Below, in pieces: positions 11,463 through 21,864 of a DNA stretch of 64,000 bases. The notes under the pieces are model-generated. The model saw only the letters and a list, made by a program, of their open reading frames with translations. It did no database searches and had not been told where the DNA came from. How positions within the stretch are numbered: position 1 is the stretch's first letter; each line of letters opens with the position of its first letter. The DNA comes from Enterovibrio coralii (lineage in GTDB: Bacteria > Pseudomonadota > Gammaproteobacteria > Enterobacterales > Vibrionaceae). A program made the translations under genes and the position numbers. The stretch covers positions 186,001 through 250,000 of the forward strand of contig NZ_LNTY01000050.1 of NCBI RefSeq assembly GCF_001559595.1, read 5' to 3'.

Positions 11463-11555
11463 ACGCTTCTCCTAACTCGTTATGTCTTTATATATTTTAG
11501 ACAAATATCACAGGTTACGAGGTTGTTAATAATAAAAATGATATTTTGGCGATTG

Positions 11556-11585
11556 AAAAAAGGCGAGCATTATGCTCGCCTTTTT
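11556..11585 (-). terminator. Rho-independent terminator of prc
   Basis: GGCGAGCA and TGCTCGCC (11562-11569, 11573-11580) form an 8-base stem flanked by A and T runs on both sides. It lies between the prc stop and the upstream region of the secreted two-repeat protein. Confidence 0.85.
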
Positions 11586-11598
11586 CGTCTATGAGGAT

Positions 11599-13604
11599 TT
11601 AGCTTCGCTGGAGTGCGTTCGCCATGTCCTGCGTGATCATGGCTGCTTCATCAAGATACGCGTCTGGCTCTTCGTAATCACTCGGCACATCATCTAGCGT
11701 TTTGAATGGTTCTTTACCAAGCAATGCTTGACGCTCATTCAAACGTCCAAGACGTTTAGTATCGGTGTCTTCTCGTTCTTTGATTCGCTCTTTCTCATTC
11801 AGAGAAATGACGTTGTCATCTTTCAACGCTTTATATTCAGCGATGTCTTCGAGAATAAAACCGAATTCAGTATCCTTACCAATACGAGTTTCATGCGCAG
11901 TTCCCAACTTTTTCACCAATGGTGTCAGCTGGTTAACTGTCTCGTAGGCAGCAGGTGTAATGCTATCCCACGGCAACGCGTTCTCTTCAACACTCTCACC
12001 CGTTTCTTCTGGATCAATCGCTGTTGGGAATGGAATGTCAGGAACTACACCTAAGTGTTGAGTACTGCCACCATTAATGCGATAGAACTTCTGAATCGTG
12101 TATTGAACATGACCGAGAGGTTTATCAAACAGATCATAGATATGGTTCAGCGAACGGTGTTGTTGAACCGTGCCTTTACCAAATGATTGTTCACCCAAGA
12201 TCACGGCTCTTCCGTAATCTTGCAATGCAGCAGCAAAAATCTCAGATGCAGACGCAGAGTAACGGTTAATCAAGACAGTTAGTGGACCGTCATAGTAAAT
12301 TGCGTTGTCACTGTCGCTATTTACTTTTACTCGACCGTAGCTATCTCGAACCTGAACAACAGGACCACCTTCAATGAACAATCCGGTCAATGCAGATGCT
12401 TCGCTTAATGCACCACCGCCGTTGTTACGAAGGTCGATAACAATACCACTAACCTTGTCTTTCTTCAGGTTTGCGATTTCTTTTTTGGTGTCTTCAGCAA
12501 GACCGACATAGAAACTCGGTACTGAAATAACACCAATTTTCGCGTTACCTTCATCAATCACTTCTGATTTAACGGCGCGGTCTTCCAAACGAATTTTGTC
12601 GCGCACAAGTGTGACAGTGTAACTCTTGGAATTCGCTCCTTCAGGAAGAATCTCCAGTTTCACTGTACTGCCCTTCGGACCTTTGATCAGTTGAACCACA
12701 TCATCCAATCGCCAGCCGATAACATCGACCACTTTGTCTTTGTCCTGAGCAACACCGATGATTCGATCACCCGGAGACAGTTTCTTCGACTTCGATGCAG
12801 GACCGCCGGCAACCAATGAGCGAATCACGGTAAAGTCATCTTCAACCTGCAGTACAGCACCGATCCCTTCCAGAGAGAGATTCATCTCTGATTGGAATTG
12901 TTCTGCATTACGAGGAGAAAGATAGCTTGTGTGCGGATCTACTTCTCGTGCAAATGCGTTCAAGTAAAGCTGGAAAGCATCTTCACTTTTCGTTTGCGTC
13001 AAACGTTTGATGGCATTGTTGTAGCGCTTTTGAAGTGTTTCTTGAATGTCAGGCCATTCTTTACCCGCCAACTTCAAGTTCAACGCATCGTTTTTAACAC
13101 GCTTACGCCACAGTTCATCAAGCTCTGCTTTATCTTTTGCCCAAGGCTCTTCGCTTCGATCAATGAGCATGTTTTCTTCAGCATCAAACGTGATCTCGTT
13201 GTCCAGCAATGCTAATGCGTACTGGTATCGGTCAAAGCGTTGTTGCAGAGATTTATTGAAGATATCGAAAGCGGCTGAAGTGTCGCCTGAGCGAAGTTGA
13301 TCGTCGATTTGAAGCTGCCATTTAGACAATTCATCGATGTCTTTTTGTGTAAAAAACAAACGATTAAAGTCTAGCGTTTCTAGGTAGCGTTCAAAAACTT
13401 CTTGAGAGAACTCGTCATCAAGCAAGAACTGCTTATAGTGAGACTTTTCAAAACGACGAGTAATGCGTTTGCTCGCGGTTTTGTGTTGGGGTTCTGAAAC
13501 CAGCGTAGGAATATCAGCGGTGTTATACTTGGCCTCAAAGGCTGGGCGGATGCTGCTAGCATTAAGCTAGCAGCAATCGCGGAAAAGCGGAATCGACAGA
13601 TCAT
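11599..13604 (-). CDS. prc: Tail-specific protease Prc (carboxy-terminal processing protease); one frameshift
   Basis: Prc is a periplasmic S41 protease that degrades SsrA-tagged and other C-terminally marked proteins and regulates cell-wall hydrolases. Joined, the gene encodes about 668 residues (E. coli 682). The signal-peptide start is at 13604 (MICRFRFSAIAASLMLAAS), and the rest is in another frame from 13425. The break near 13543 is repaired by one G, giving SAQAFEAKYNTADIPTL. Domains: helical N-terminal region, PDZ around GIGAVLQVEDDF...GGPASKSKKLSPGD, then the protease core with the serine in YSASASEIFAAAL and the lysine in GEQSFGKGTVQQ. Only 18 bases separate it from proQ upstream, as in the E. 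coli proQ-prc operon. Confidence 0.94.
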
Positions 13605-13622
13605 GCGTCGAGGTTTCTCCCT

Positions 13623-14279
13623 TTACGAACTAAGGTGCTCCGCTTTCACTAGCATGGTCAGGCCATTGCTCAAACGAACGCGTACCTCGTCCTTATTAAG
13701 TTCTACAATCGTAGCAGGCATGTTGCCATTGCCCATATTAACGTTTACGTCTTTACCTACGACAATGTCTTCAGCCTTGAGTTCACGACGTGGTTCAGCA
13801 GGCTTATTATCTAGCTTAGTATTTTTTGCCTTAGCTGGTCGAGATTTTGAAGGGTTAGCTGTTGATTTATTTGCTTTTGGTGCGCGTTTCGCTTTTGCAC
13901 CTGGCTTTTTATCGCCATTCTTTGCAGCTTGCTCTTTACGACGCTCGCTAGCACGCGCTTTGCTTTCTGCTAGTGCAGTTTGAGCGTGATCGATGTGCTC
14001 TTGCTCTAGCTCACCACAATCGTTGCCATCAAGGTCAACGCGGATCGCGCCAGTTTTCGCACCGTAAAGGTAACGCCAAGAAGAAGTATACTGGCGCAGA
14101 GCTGCACGCAGTTGAGTTTTACTGACTTTAGGATCATCAGCAAGGCGGTTAGCCAGATCTTGAAAAATGCCGATTTTCAGAGGACGGGCTTCACCTTCCA
14201 ATGTGAAGCATTTTGGGAAAAGTTCAGCAATATAGGCGATAACTTGCTTGCTGTTGGCCAGTTTTTCAGTGTTTTCCAT
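13623..14279 (-). CDS. proQ: RNA chaperone ProQ
   Basis: ProQ binds structured RNAs, mostly sRNAs and mRNA 3' ends, and acts as a global RNA chaperone. It has 218 residues (E. coli 232). The N-terminal FinO-like domain (about 1-120) starts [25 protein letters not shown] in family style, with FPKCF and [18 protein letters not shown] recognisable. A long Lys/Ala/Pro-rich basic linker follows, then a Tudor-like C-terminal domain ([19 protein letters not shown]). Its stop is 18 bases from the prc start, so the two are probably co-transcribed. Confidence 0.95.
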   Translation of the reverse strand: MENTEKLANSKQVIAYIAELFPKCFTLEGEARPLKIGIFQDLANRLADDPKVSKTQLRAALRQYTSSWRYLYGAKTGAIRVDLDGNDCGELEQEHIDHAQTALAESKARASERRKEQAAKNGDKKPGAKAKRAPKANKSTANPSKSRPAKAKNTKLDNKPAEPRRELKAEDIVVGKDVNVNMGNGNMPATIVELNKDEVRVRLSNGLTMLVKAEHLSS

Positions 14280-14393
14280 CTTTCTTCCTGTCTCTTTGTG
14301 TTACGAGCACACAATAGAGAGTGTACGGGTTAACAAATTAAGTGCTGCGTATTATAGATACCTCTGTGTGAAAAACCACAAAGAAGCTTAAAT

Positions 14394-14852
14394 TTAGAGG
14401 TGTTTTTGCAATTCAGTGACCAATAAAGTGAGACCCGTTTCATCATCATGATCGAATCTGCCGATATTTGGCGAATCTATGTCCAATACACCAACAAGTT
14501 TTCCTTTGACATACAAAGGTAAAACAATTTCCGAATTGCTTGCTGCATCACATGCGATATGACCGTCGAATTGGTGCACATCTTCCACTCTCACCACCTC
14601 TTGCTTGGTGAAAGCACTGCCACAAACTCCCTTTTCATAAGGAATGCGCACACATGCTGGTTTGCCTTGGAAAGGGCCTAAAACCAACATGTCACCATCA
14701 TCCAGATAAAAACCAGACCAATTAATGTCGGGCAATGCTTGGAACAACAATGCGCTCACATTGGCAAGGTTAGCAATGAGGTTTGGCTCACCTTCTACCA
14801 AAGCGGCTGCTTGTCGGGTAAGGGTGGCATAAAAATCGACTTTATTTTCCAT
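14394..14852 (-). CDS. msrC: Free methionine-(R)-sulfoxide reductase (GAF domain)
   Basis: MsrC reduces free methionine-R-sulfoxide, protecting the free methionine pool. The protein is a single 152-residue GAF domain. Three cysteines (Cys67 in GKPACVRI, Cys77 in GVCGSAF, Cys101 in HIACDAASNSEIV) have spacings of 10 and 24, identical to the catalytic and resolving cysteines 84, 94 and 118 of E. coli MsrC (YebR). In E. coli it likewise sits between proQ and letA (yebS). Here letA is on the opposite strand with 370 bases between. Confidence 0.93.
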   Translation of the reverse strand: MENKVDFYATLTRQAAALVEGEPNLIANLANVSALLFQALPDINWSGFYLDDGDMLVLGPFQGKPACVRIPYEKGVCGSAFTKQEVVRVEDVHQFDGHIACDAASNSEIVLPLYVKGKLVGVLDIDSPNIGRFDHDDETGLTLLVTELQKHL

Positions 14853-15222
14853 GGTGTTACTGCTTCCATCTCAATTGTGTGCAACCTTAAAACGGAACAA
14901 GACATTATTCAATGCCACCTTTGATTGATGACCGTTTTCTGTGCGCCCTGCTTGCCTTTTGTACTCTCAAACACCAAAAGCCGTGTTCATTTTCAAAGAG
15001 CACAACTAAATCATTGAAAAATGATGTGTAAAGACGTCAGTTTGATTAAGATAGCTGCCTATATTAAGCAAGCATGTACGACACGCGGATGACAATTCAC
15101 GCCCTAAATATAAAGAACGATTAGGGTTTCGCTATCCAATGTCTATGACAATCCCACTAGATTTCTCTACATGGGATGTACACTGTTAAAGGTCTGCATG
15201 CACATTTTGCCAGGTTTAGAAT
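14853..15222. promoter_or_regulatory. msrC/letA divergent intergenic region
   Basis: This 370-base region between divergent msrC and letA must hold both promoters. I see no clear ORF, terminator or recognised operator in it. AT-rich stretches around 15040-15120 are the likeliest promoter area, without a convincing -35/-10 pair. Confidence 0.3.
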
Positions 15223-16443
15223 ATGCACGTCCTTAGATGCACGTCTTGCGATCTACTGTTAAAGAAGGTCCCGGTCTCTGTTGGCCAAAGTGCATGCTGC
15301 CCTAAGTGCGGCGCAAGAGTTGTAAAGAAATCATCCCTTTCCCTCTCTGGAGAGTTGGCAATCGCACTGGCGGCTTTTGCATTGCTTATCCCCGCGCAGG
15401 TCTTTCCACTTATTGTGATTGAGCTGTTTGCCGTAAAAATTTCGACAACAGTAACAAGTGGTGCATTTACACTTCTGAACTCGTTCCCGTTCGTGGGAGC
15501 CTTAGTCATATTCTGTACCGCGTTTTGCCCACTGGTATATTTGCTTTCAATCTTTGCCTCTCACTGGTCTTTAAAGCACCTAAACGCAAAGGCACTCTAC
15601 TATTCAACCTATTTTATTAAGGTTGCTCGTCACTGGGTGATGATCGACGTTTTTTTGGTTAGCCTAGCTATCGCGGCATTTAAGGTGCGCGACTACGCTG
15701 ACATCATGGTTGGCCAAGGGCTGTTTAGCTTTGTCGTGCTTCAAGTGCTTGTCGCTATTTTGCTTTCACGCGTTTCACCTAAACGTTATTGGGATGCTTA
15801 CAGCGAAAGAAAGGGAGAAGATGCCAGTGTTGATACACAAGACAACCACAACACAGGTAACGTCATTAGCTGCATTCATTGTGGATTGACGCAATGTGAT
15901 TCCCATTCGAACTGCACACGCTGTGGCTCGCCGCTTTCAGCAAGAATGTTTCAGAGTATTCAGAAGACGTGGGCATCTTTGCTTGCGGCCGTCGTTTTTA
16001 TCTTCCCTGCCAACTTCTACCCTATTTCAATTCTGATTACGAACGGCAAACGGCTCGAAGATACCATCTTCTCCGGCGTTGCGGCATTGATTAAGCAAGG
16101 CATGTACGGCATCGCCATTATTATCTTTACCGCCAGTATCATCGTACCGGTCGCGAAGATCGTATCCCTTGCTTACATATTGATTTGTATCCACTTTAAA
16201 GTTGAAACGGGACGCAAGCAGCGTATGAAACTCTACCGTTTCGTTAAATGGATAGGAAAATGGTCGATGATGGACCTATGCGTGATCGCAATCATGGTGT
16301 CATTGATTGACCGAGGTAATCTTCTTGATTTCACACCGGGCCCCGGTGCCATTGCTTTCGGGTTAGTTGTTGTATTAACAATGATTGCCGCTGAAAGCCT
16401 AGATTCTCGACTTATTTGGGACAAGTATGAGCAACGTAGATGA
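15223..16443 (+). CDS. letA: LetA (YebS), inner-membrane partner of the LetB lipid-transport tunnel
   Basis: LetA is a PqiA-family integral membrane protein thought to feed lipids to the MCE protein LetB between inner and outer membranes. It has 406 residues (E. coli about 427). Two zinc-ribbon modules are visible: Cys6/Cys9 with Cys26/Cys29, and a second set starting at Cys217/Cys220 (CIHCG...CTRCG). Each is followed by a PqiA membrane block; hydrophobic segments include ELAIALAAFALLIPAQVFPL and the LPAN-like FIFPANFYPISI. E. coli LetA shares the GRWSMLDL-like segment, here GKWSMMDLCVIAIMVSLIDRG. Its 3' end overlaps letB by 17 bases, so the two are translationally coupled. Confidence 0.93.
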   Translation: MHVLRCTSCDLLLKKVPVSVGQSACCPKCGARVVKKSSLSLSGELAIALAAFALLIPAQVFPLIVIELFAVKISTTVTSGAFTLLNSFPFVGALVIFCTAFCPLVYLLSIFASHWSLKHLNAKALYYSTYFIKVARHWVMIDVFLVSLAIAAFKVRDYADIMVGQGLFSFVVLQVLVAILLSRVSPKRYWDAYSERKGEDASVDTQDNHNTGNVISCIHCGLTQCDSHSNCTRCGSPLSARMFQSIQKTWASLLAAVVFIFPANFYPISILITNGKRLEDTIFSGVAALIKQGMYGIAIIIFTASIIVPVAKIVSLAYILICIHFKVETGRKQRMKLYRFVKWIGKWSMMDLCVIAIMVSLIDRGNLLDFTPGPGAIAFGLVVVLTMIAAESLDSRLIWDKYEQRR

Positions 16444-19049
16444 TTCTCAAGTGACTGAGCCAACAGTGAAGAAGGATCGCGGCATATCGCCGCTTTGGAT
16501 TTTTACCCTTCTCGCCTTTGTTCTCGCTGGTTGGTTACTTTACCGCTCCGTCAGTGAAGCGGGTGAGCGCATTCAAATCTATTTTACTGATGCACAAGGT
16601 ATTCAGGCTGGACGTACGACCATTCGTTACCAAGGTTTGGAAGTGGGCATGATTCGTCGTGTCACTCTTTCTGACGACCTAAAAAGCATCTACGCAGAAG
16701 CGGACATCTACCCGGAAGCGACAAAGATACTTCGCCAAAACACCGTGTTTTGGGTTGTTCGACCAAAAGCATCGATCACGGGCATCAGCGGTCTAGATGC
16801 GCTTGTTTCAGGTAACTACATCGCAGTGCAACCGGGCTCTGGCGCAGATCGCACGACCTTTATTGCTGCGGATGAACCACCGAAAGACGCCTTTGATGAT
16901 GATAGCCTTCACATTCAACTTGAGGCGCCAGACTTAGGCTCATTGAGCATTGGTTCAGGCGTGTACTTCAAAAAGATTCTGGTTGGTGAAGTATACGACT
17001 ATCAATTAAACAAAGACAAAAGCGGCGTGACGCTGTCACTAAAAGTAAAGAAAGAACACGCTAATCTTGTCACTTCCGCGTCGAAATTTTGGAATGTCAG
17101 CGGTATCAATGCTGATATCAGCCTGAATGGCCTTGATGTTAAAGTCGAAAACTTAGCCTCTGTCATCGCAGGCGGGATTGCATTTGATTCCCCTGAAGGT
17201 GGAAAGCCCGCAGAAGAACTCCAAACGTTCAAATTACACAAATCCATCAATGACACAGATCGTGGCATCTCAGTGACATTGAACCTCCCTGCTGACCATG
17301 GCATCAAGAATGCTCACTCAGCGATTCTTTACCAAGGTTTGGAAGTTGGCCGTTTAAACGGCATCAACTTTAACGACTCGTTTTCTGGCACCGTCGCGAC
17401 AGCAACATCAACCCAGAAATGGCGTGGATGCTGAAATCAGGCAGCGAGTTCATTATCGAAAAGCCGCAGATTAACCTGAGTGGCTTTAAGAACCTCGGTA
17501 ACCTCTTCACTGGGAATACACTGACGCTTTATCCTGGTGATGGACAGGATGCACGAACCTTTGCCGCAAAAACAAAAGAGTCGATTGTTGCCGATGACCC
17601 GAACTCGCTGAAAGTAAAACTGGAAGCAGAGACCTCTTGGGGCCTCGCGCAAAACACCAAGGTGCTTTACCGTGGCCTGCAAGTGGGTTTCATCAATTCA
17701 ACGAAGTTGAGTCCTAACAAGGTTGAATTGGAACTGGTCATCTACCCGAAAAACCGACACCTTGTTAAAGAAGATTCGCGCTTCTTTATTGTCGGTGGTG
17801 TAAGCGGGCGCATTTCATCTGAAGGCGTTGAGTTTTCCGTCCCTGCTTTCGCACAAATTGCTGACCCAGCCATTAGCTTCACCAGCGAAGGCAAAGACGC
17901 AGTTGCGGAAAGCTACCACTTGTTCAAAACAGAAATCCAAGCACGCAATGCCAAAGAAGCAGAGCGAGGCGTAACCGAGTACAAGCTGGTTGCGAACAAG
18001 TTACCTTCTGTTTCTCAAGGCAGCCCAGTGATGTACAAGAATTTCGAAGTCGGTAAAGTTTCGAACTTCTCTCTAATGAAAGATCGCATTGAAGTGATTG
18101 TTGAAATAGAGAATCGCTACAAACACCTGATCAATCAAAACACAGTCTTCTGGAATCAATCAGGCATCGACGTCAAAGCCGGCCTGTCGGGTGTTGAAGT
18201 CAACACCGGCTCTTTGAAGTCCATCGTTGCTGGCGGCATCGCCTTTGGTGATATCCAAGGTATCGACAATAAAGACGGTCGAAACTGGATCCTCTATGAC
18301 AGCTTGAATTCAGCGCAAAACTACGGCCTTGCGATTACCTTTGCCTCTGACGCAGCTAATGGCCTCAGTGAAGGCAGTAACATTCGCTATCAAGGTGTTA
18401 ACGTCGGTGAAGTGACCGGACTTAAACCTGATTTTGATACCGACGGTGTCGTCGTCTCTGCAATCATCTACCCTGAATACTCTGCTCGCCTTGCTAAAGC
18501 AACCAGCTATTTCTGGGTGGCACAACCGTCTCTGAGCCTCACAAAAACCGAGAACCTCGATTCTCTATTCGGCGCATACATTTCTGTTGTACCGGGTAAA
18601 GGTAGCAACGCAAAGACTTCACGCTTCATAATTCAGCGGAATACGCCGGCGGTTTGACCATTGTATTGGAAAGCGAAACGCGCGGCTCTGTCGCTGTTGG
18701 CACCCCTATCCTCTTCAGAGACTTCGAAGTGGGAGCTGTTACAGATGTGCGCCTTGGCCGATTTGCGGATCGCGTGCTGATTGAAATTAAGATCAGCGAC
18801 GACTACAAACATCTGGTTCGCCAGAACACCGTATTCTGGAATGATTCAGGTATTGATGTCTCTATTGGCCTAACAGGTGCAACCGTGCGTAGCGGTACGC
18901 TTGAGAGTGTGATTAAAGGCGGCATAGCCTTTGCGACACCGGAAGGCACTGAGCTAGCCAAACCAGCACGCTCGGATCAACACTTCCTGCTCCACAGCTC
19001 TCCAAAAGATGAATGGGAGCAATGGAGAACGGCAATACCGTCCTATTAA
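16427..19049 (+). CDS. letB: LetB (YebT), multi-MCE-domain envelope tunnel protein; two frameshifts
   Basis: LetB forms a stacked hexameric tunnel of MCE rings that carries lipids across the periplasm. Three frame pieces (16427-17434, to 18657, to 19049) join to about 874 residues, the same as E. coli LetB (877). A single N-terminal membrane segment (ISPLWIFTLLAFVLAGWLLY) anchors it. Repeated MCE units are seen as IRYQGLEVG, VYFKKILVGEV, ILYQGLEVGRL, VLYRGLQVGFI, VMYKNFEVGKV, IRYQGVNVGEV and ILFRDFEVGAV: seven, as in E. coli. Breaks near 17396 and 18626 are each repaired by one base (GCCGAC for GCGAC; TTT for TT), restoring continuous MCE sequence. A terminator follows at 19064. Confidence 0.93.
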
Positions 19050-19063
19050 TCAGTATTTGTTAC

Positions 19064-19098
19064 AAAGGCGTTTTGATAACCTCAAAACGCCTTTTTTT
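19064..19098 (+). terminator. Rho-independent terminator of letAB
   Basis: A perfect 13-base stem (AAAGGCGTTTTGA / TCAAAACGCCTTT) with a 5-base loop runs into a T tract, 15 bases after the letB stop. Confidence 0.9.
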
Positions 19099-19188
19099 CG
19101 CATGTATCAGGCTTCGCGCTGCCTTGTAGACCCGTGGGGAACGTTATAAACTTCGCGGTTCAATAGAACTTCATGCGAGACCTTTCAG

Positions 19189-20616
19189 GTGCATCCAAAT
19201 ATCGTCTTCCCGGAATTGTTCCTAAAACACATGGAACAAACCCTGCCTTCTCATCTTTCAATGACCGATTTTATCGAAGCATGTAAACGCCCATTGCGAC
19301 GCAGCATTCGTGTTAACACGCTCAAAATCTCTGTTGAAGATTTCAAAGTCCGCGCAGCGGAGAAAGGTTGGTCACTGTCACCTGTACCTTGGTGTGATAC
19401 CGGATTCTGGATTGATGAAGAAGACGATTCAGTGCCACTTGGCAATACTGCCGAGCACATGTCAGGTCTTTTCTATATCCAAGAAGCAAGCTCGATGCTG
19501 CCAGTGACGGCTTTGTTGGAAGAAGACCGTGAACTTGAGCGTGTTCTCGACATGGCAGCTGCTCCTGGTTCTAAAACTACACAAATTGCTGCCGCCATTG
19601 AAAACCGTGGCGTATTGGTTGCAAACGAATATTCCGCAAGCCGAGTCAAAGTGCTTCACGCGAATTTACTTCGTTGTGGCGTTTACAACTCGGCATTGAC
19701 CAATTTCGATGCGCGTGTTTTCGGTACTTGGTTGCCGGAAACCTTTGATGCCATCTTGCTTGACGCGCCGTGTTCCGGCGAAGGCACCATTCGAAAAGAT
19801 GCGGATGCCTTTGCGAATTGGAGTCTCGCATCCATCAATGAAATTGCAGACACTCAAAAAGATCTGATTGAAAGCGCATTCCATGCGCTAAAGCCGGGTG
19901 GCGTCATGGTTTATTCAACCTGCACGCTCAGCCGTGAAGAAAACCAAGATGTCTGCCACCACATCAAATCGTTGTTTGGTGATGCGGTTGAATTCGAACC
20001 ACTGAACCACTTGTTCGAAAACGCGGGAGATGCGTGTACCGAAGAAGGCTTCTTGCACGTGTTTCCTCAAATCTTCGACAGTGAAGGTTTCTTCGTTGCG
20101 CGCCTGAGAAAAACGCAAAGCGTAGGCAGCGAAATGGTGAAAAAGCGTCCTCGCAACTTCCCATTCCAAAAAGCCAGCCGCAAAGATGCCGATGCGGCAG
20201 CAAAGGCATTAAAAGAAAGCCTTCAGCTGTCTATTCCTGAATCCTCTAACGTCTGGGTTCGCGACAAAGAAGTGTGGCTGTTCCCTGCCGCGATCGAAGA
20301 TATTCTGTTGGAAATCAAATTTGACCGTATTGGCCTTAAGCTCGCTGAAACGCACAAGAATGGCTATCGCTGGCAACACGAAACCGTGATGGCACTTGCG
20401 ACCGGTAAAGAAGCAAATTGTGTTGAGCTTACAGCAGAAGATGCCAAAGAATGGTACATGGGACGAGATGTTCGACCTCAAATCACGCCAACAAAAGGTG
20501 AAGTCATTGTCTGCTACCGCCAGCAACCTATCGGCATTGGTAAATGGGTAGGCAATCGCATTAAAAATGGCCTTCCAAGAGAGCTAGTTAGAGACGTAAA
20601 TCTGTTTATTGCATGA
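19189..20616 (+). CDS. rsmF: 16S rRNA (cytosine(1407)-C(5))-methyltransferase RsmF
   Basis: RsmF methylates C1407 of 16S rRNA in the 30S subunit using SAM. It has 475 residues (E. coli 479). The N-terminal segment [19 protein letters not shown] is family-typical. The SAM site is [13 protein letters not shown], and the two catalytic-region cysteines are in [15 protein letters not shown] and [16 protein letters not shown]-like C-terminal domain ends with GRDVRPQ and [11 protein letters not shown] chose the GTG at 19189 because the frame has no in-frame ATG nearby upstream and the second residues ([11 protein letters not shown]) align with E. coli. The ribosome site is poor, so the exact start is uncertain. 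Downstream of letB as in E. coli, but beyond a terminator. Confidence 0.93.
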   Translation: MHPNIVFPELFLKHMEQTLPSHLSMTDFIEACKRPLRRSIRVNTLKISVEDFKVRAAEKGWSLSPVPWCDTGFWIDEEDDSVPLGNTAEHMSGLFYIQEASSMLPVTALLEEDRELERVLDMAAAPGSKTTQIAAAIENRGVLVANEYSASRVKVLHANLLRCGVYNSALTNFDARVFGTWLPETFDAILLDAPCSGEGTIRKDADAFANWSLASINEIADTQKDLIESAFHALKPGGVMVYSTCTLSREENQDVCHHIKSLFGDAVEFEPLNHLFENAGDACTEEGFLHVFPQIFDSEGFFVARLRKTQSVGSEMVKKRPRNFPFQKASRKDADAAAKALKESLQLSIPESSNVWVRDKEVWLFPAAIEDILLEIKFDRIGLKLAETHKNGYRWQHETVMALATGKEANCVELTAEDAKEWYMGRDVRPQITPTKGEVIVCYRQQPIGIGKWVGNRIKNGLPRELVRDVNLFIA

Positions 20617-20639
20617 TTGCTTTTAAAAGTCTCATGGTT

Positions 20640-20775
20640 GAAACGCTCCCGCCACCTTGCGCCAACTAAAGTTTGAAGTGTTACAAATCTCCATTTAAAC
20701 CAGTTAGCGCAAGGCTCTTACGAGCCATTCCCCTAAGCCCGGAACAGGAATCGTTCCGGGCTCTTTTTATTTATA
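20640..20775 (+). ncRNA. Possible structured small RNA or rsmF 3' UTR element
   Basis: Downstream of rsmF there are three nested or sequential stems: CCTTGCGCCAAC (about 20654) with GTTAGCGCAAGG (about 20702), 11 of 12 pairs; a short GGCTC/GAGCC hairpin at about 20713-20726; and a strong GC-rich terminator at 20736-20762 followed by T5. The arrangement resembles a Hfq/ProQ-type 3'-UTR sRNA, but no promoter or homologue can be shown from sequence alone. Confidence 0.3.
20736..20770 (+). terminator. Rho-independent terminator downstream of rsmF
   Basis: AGCCCGGAAC (20736-20745) and GTTCCGGGCT (20753-20762) form a perfect 10-base stem followed by CTTTTTATTT. Confidence 0.9.
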
Positions 20776-20801
20776 CCGACTTTGCCAGAATGACAGTCAC
20801 A

Positions 20802-20828
20802 AAAAAGGCTGCCATTGGCAGCCTTTTT
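20802..20828 (-). terminator. Rho-independent terminator of the CvfB-type gene
   Basis: A perfect 12-base stem (AAAAAGGCTGCC / GGCAGCCTTTTT) with a 3-base loop lies just after the stop codon of the minus-strand gene. It is symmetric and can also act on the plus strand. Confidence 0.88.
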
Positions 20829-20841
20829 CTAGCGGTTGGTT

Positions 20842-21678
20842 TTACTTAATCAAGTAAATGCCGTCTTTTTCAATGCGAATACGACGCTCTTTATAAAGAC
20901 CACCAATGGTCTTTTTGAATGTCGCTTTACTGGTGCGGAACAATTCAAAAATCTGTGCCGGGCTGCTTTTGTCACTAACTGGAAGGAATCCACCTTTCAT
21001 CTTAAGTGTGCGGATGACCTTCTCTGACAGGTCATCTACTTTGCCTTTGCCCAGTTTCTGAAGTGCCAAGTCAATCTTGCCGTCTTCACGTACTTGCTTG
21101 ATGTAGGCTTTCAGGCTCTTACCGATGAACAGCTTACCGAACACCTCAGTCTTGAACAGCAAGCCCCAGTGCATGTCGTTCACTGCACATTTGTAGCCCA
21201 ATTCTGTTTCTTCAACCACAGTGATATGCACTTGCTCGCCCTTTTCGTAGCGTGCAGGTGTTTTATCCAAGAACTTGTTGAACTTGGTCGAACCAACAAT
21301 ACGACCAGACGCATTGTCCAGATACAGGTAAACCAAGTATGAGTTGCCTTCCTGCATGCGCGAACGTTGCTCACTGAACGGCACCAGAAGATCTTTTGGC
21401 AGACCCCAGTTTAGGAATGCGCCGACTTTTGTTGCGTTCACACAGTTAAGTTTCGCGAACTGACCCACTTCAGCCAGTGGCTTTTCAGTGGTAGCAATGA
21501 TGTCGTCTTCAGAGTCGAAATAAATGAACACAGAAATTTCGTCACCCAGAAGCGTTCCTTTTGGCACGTAGCGTTTAGGCAAAAGGATGTTGCCGTACTC
21601 TTTACCACCGTCAACAAAGACGCCAAAATCCACTTCTTTGACTACTGTTAGGGTGTTCACCTGACCGATCTTAATCAT
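20842..21678 (-). CDS. CvfB/YitL family S1-domain RNA-binding protein
   Basis: This 278-residue cytoplasmic protein belongs to the CvfB (conserved virulence factor B) family: S1-type RNA-binding modules with a C-terminal winged helix. The first S1 module begins at residue 3 (IGQVNTLTVVKEVDFGVFVDGG), the second near VGQFAKLNCVNATKVGAFLNWGLPKDLLVPFSEQ, and a third near GEQVHITVVEETELGYKCAVND. The C-terminal part (SDKSSPAQIFELFRTSKATFKKTIGGLYKERRI) has the winged-helix look. In Gram-positives the family affects virulence gene expression; its role in Vibrionaceae is not known to me. The terminator at 20802 follows. Confidence 0.85.
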   Translation of the reverse strand: MIKIGQVNTLTVVKEVDFGVFVDGGKEYGNILLPKRYVPKGTLLGDEISVFIYFDSEDDIIATTEKPLAEVGQFAKLNCVNATKVGAFLNWGLPKDLLVPFSEQRSRMQEGNSYLVYLYLDNASGRIVGSTKFNKFLDKTPARYEKGEQVHITVVEETELGYKCAVNDMHWGLLFKTEVFGKLFIGKSLKAYIKQVREDGKIDLALQKLGKGKVDDLSEKVIRTLKMKGGFLPVSDKSSPAQIFELFRTSKATFKKTIGGLYKERRIRIEKDGIYLIK

Positions 21679-21814
21679 TGACCTTCTTACTCACTCTTTT
21701 TCAATTAGGCGCAGTATACGAGATTTACGCAAAGAGCGTTGCAGTAATTTGAATACTCGTGTGCGATTGGTTTTTTATTGTTCCTTTTCTGGGCGTAACC
21801 ACTGCTTCATAAAC

Positions 21815-21844
21815 GAAAAACGCCACACAATGGCGGCGTTTTCA
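21815..21844 (-). terminator. Rho-independent terminator of the PEP-synthase-like gene
   Basis: AAAACGCC pairs with GGCGTTTT around 21817-21842, flanked by A and T runs, directly downstream of the minus-strand stop at 21865. Confidence 0.7.
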
Positions 21845-21864
21845 GAAGAGTGTGGCGATCTCGA

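Noticed and set aside
15220..15245. Direct repeat ATGCACGTC at the letA start
   Set aside because: Only nine bases and partly dictated by coding sequence; no target-site or operator pattern.
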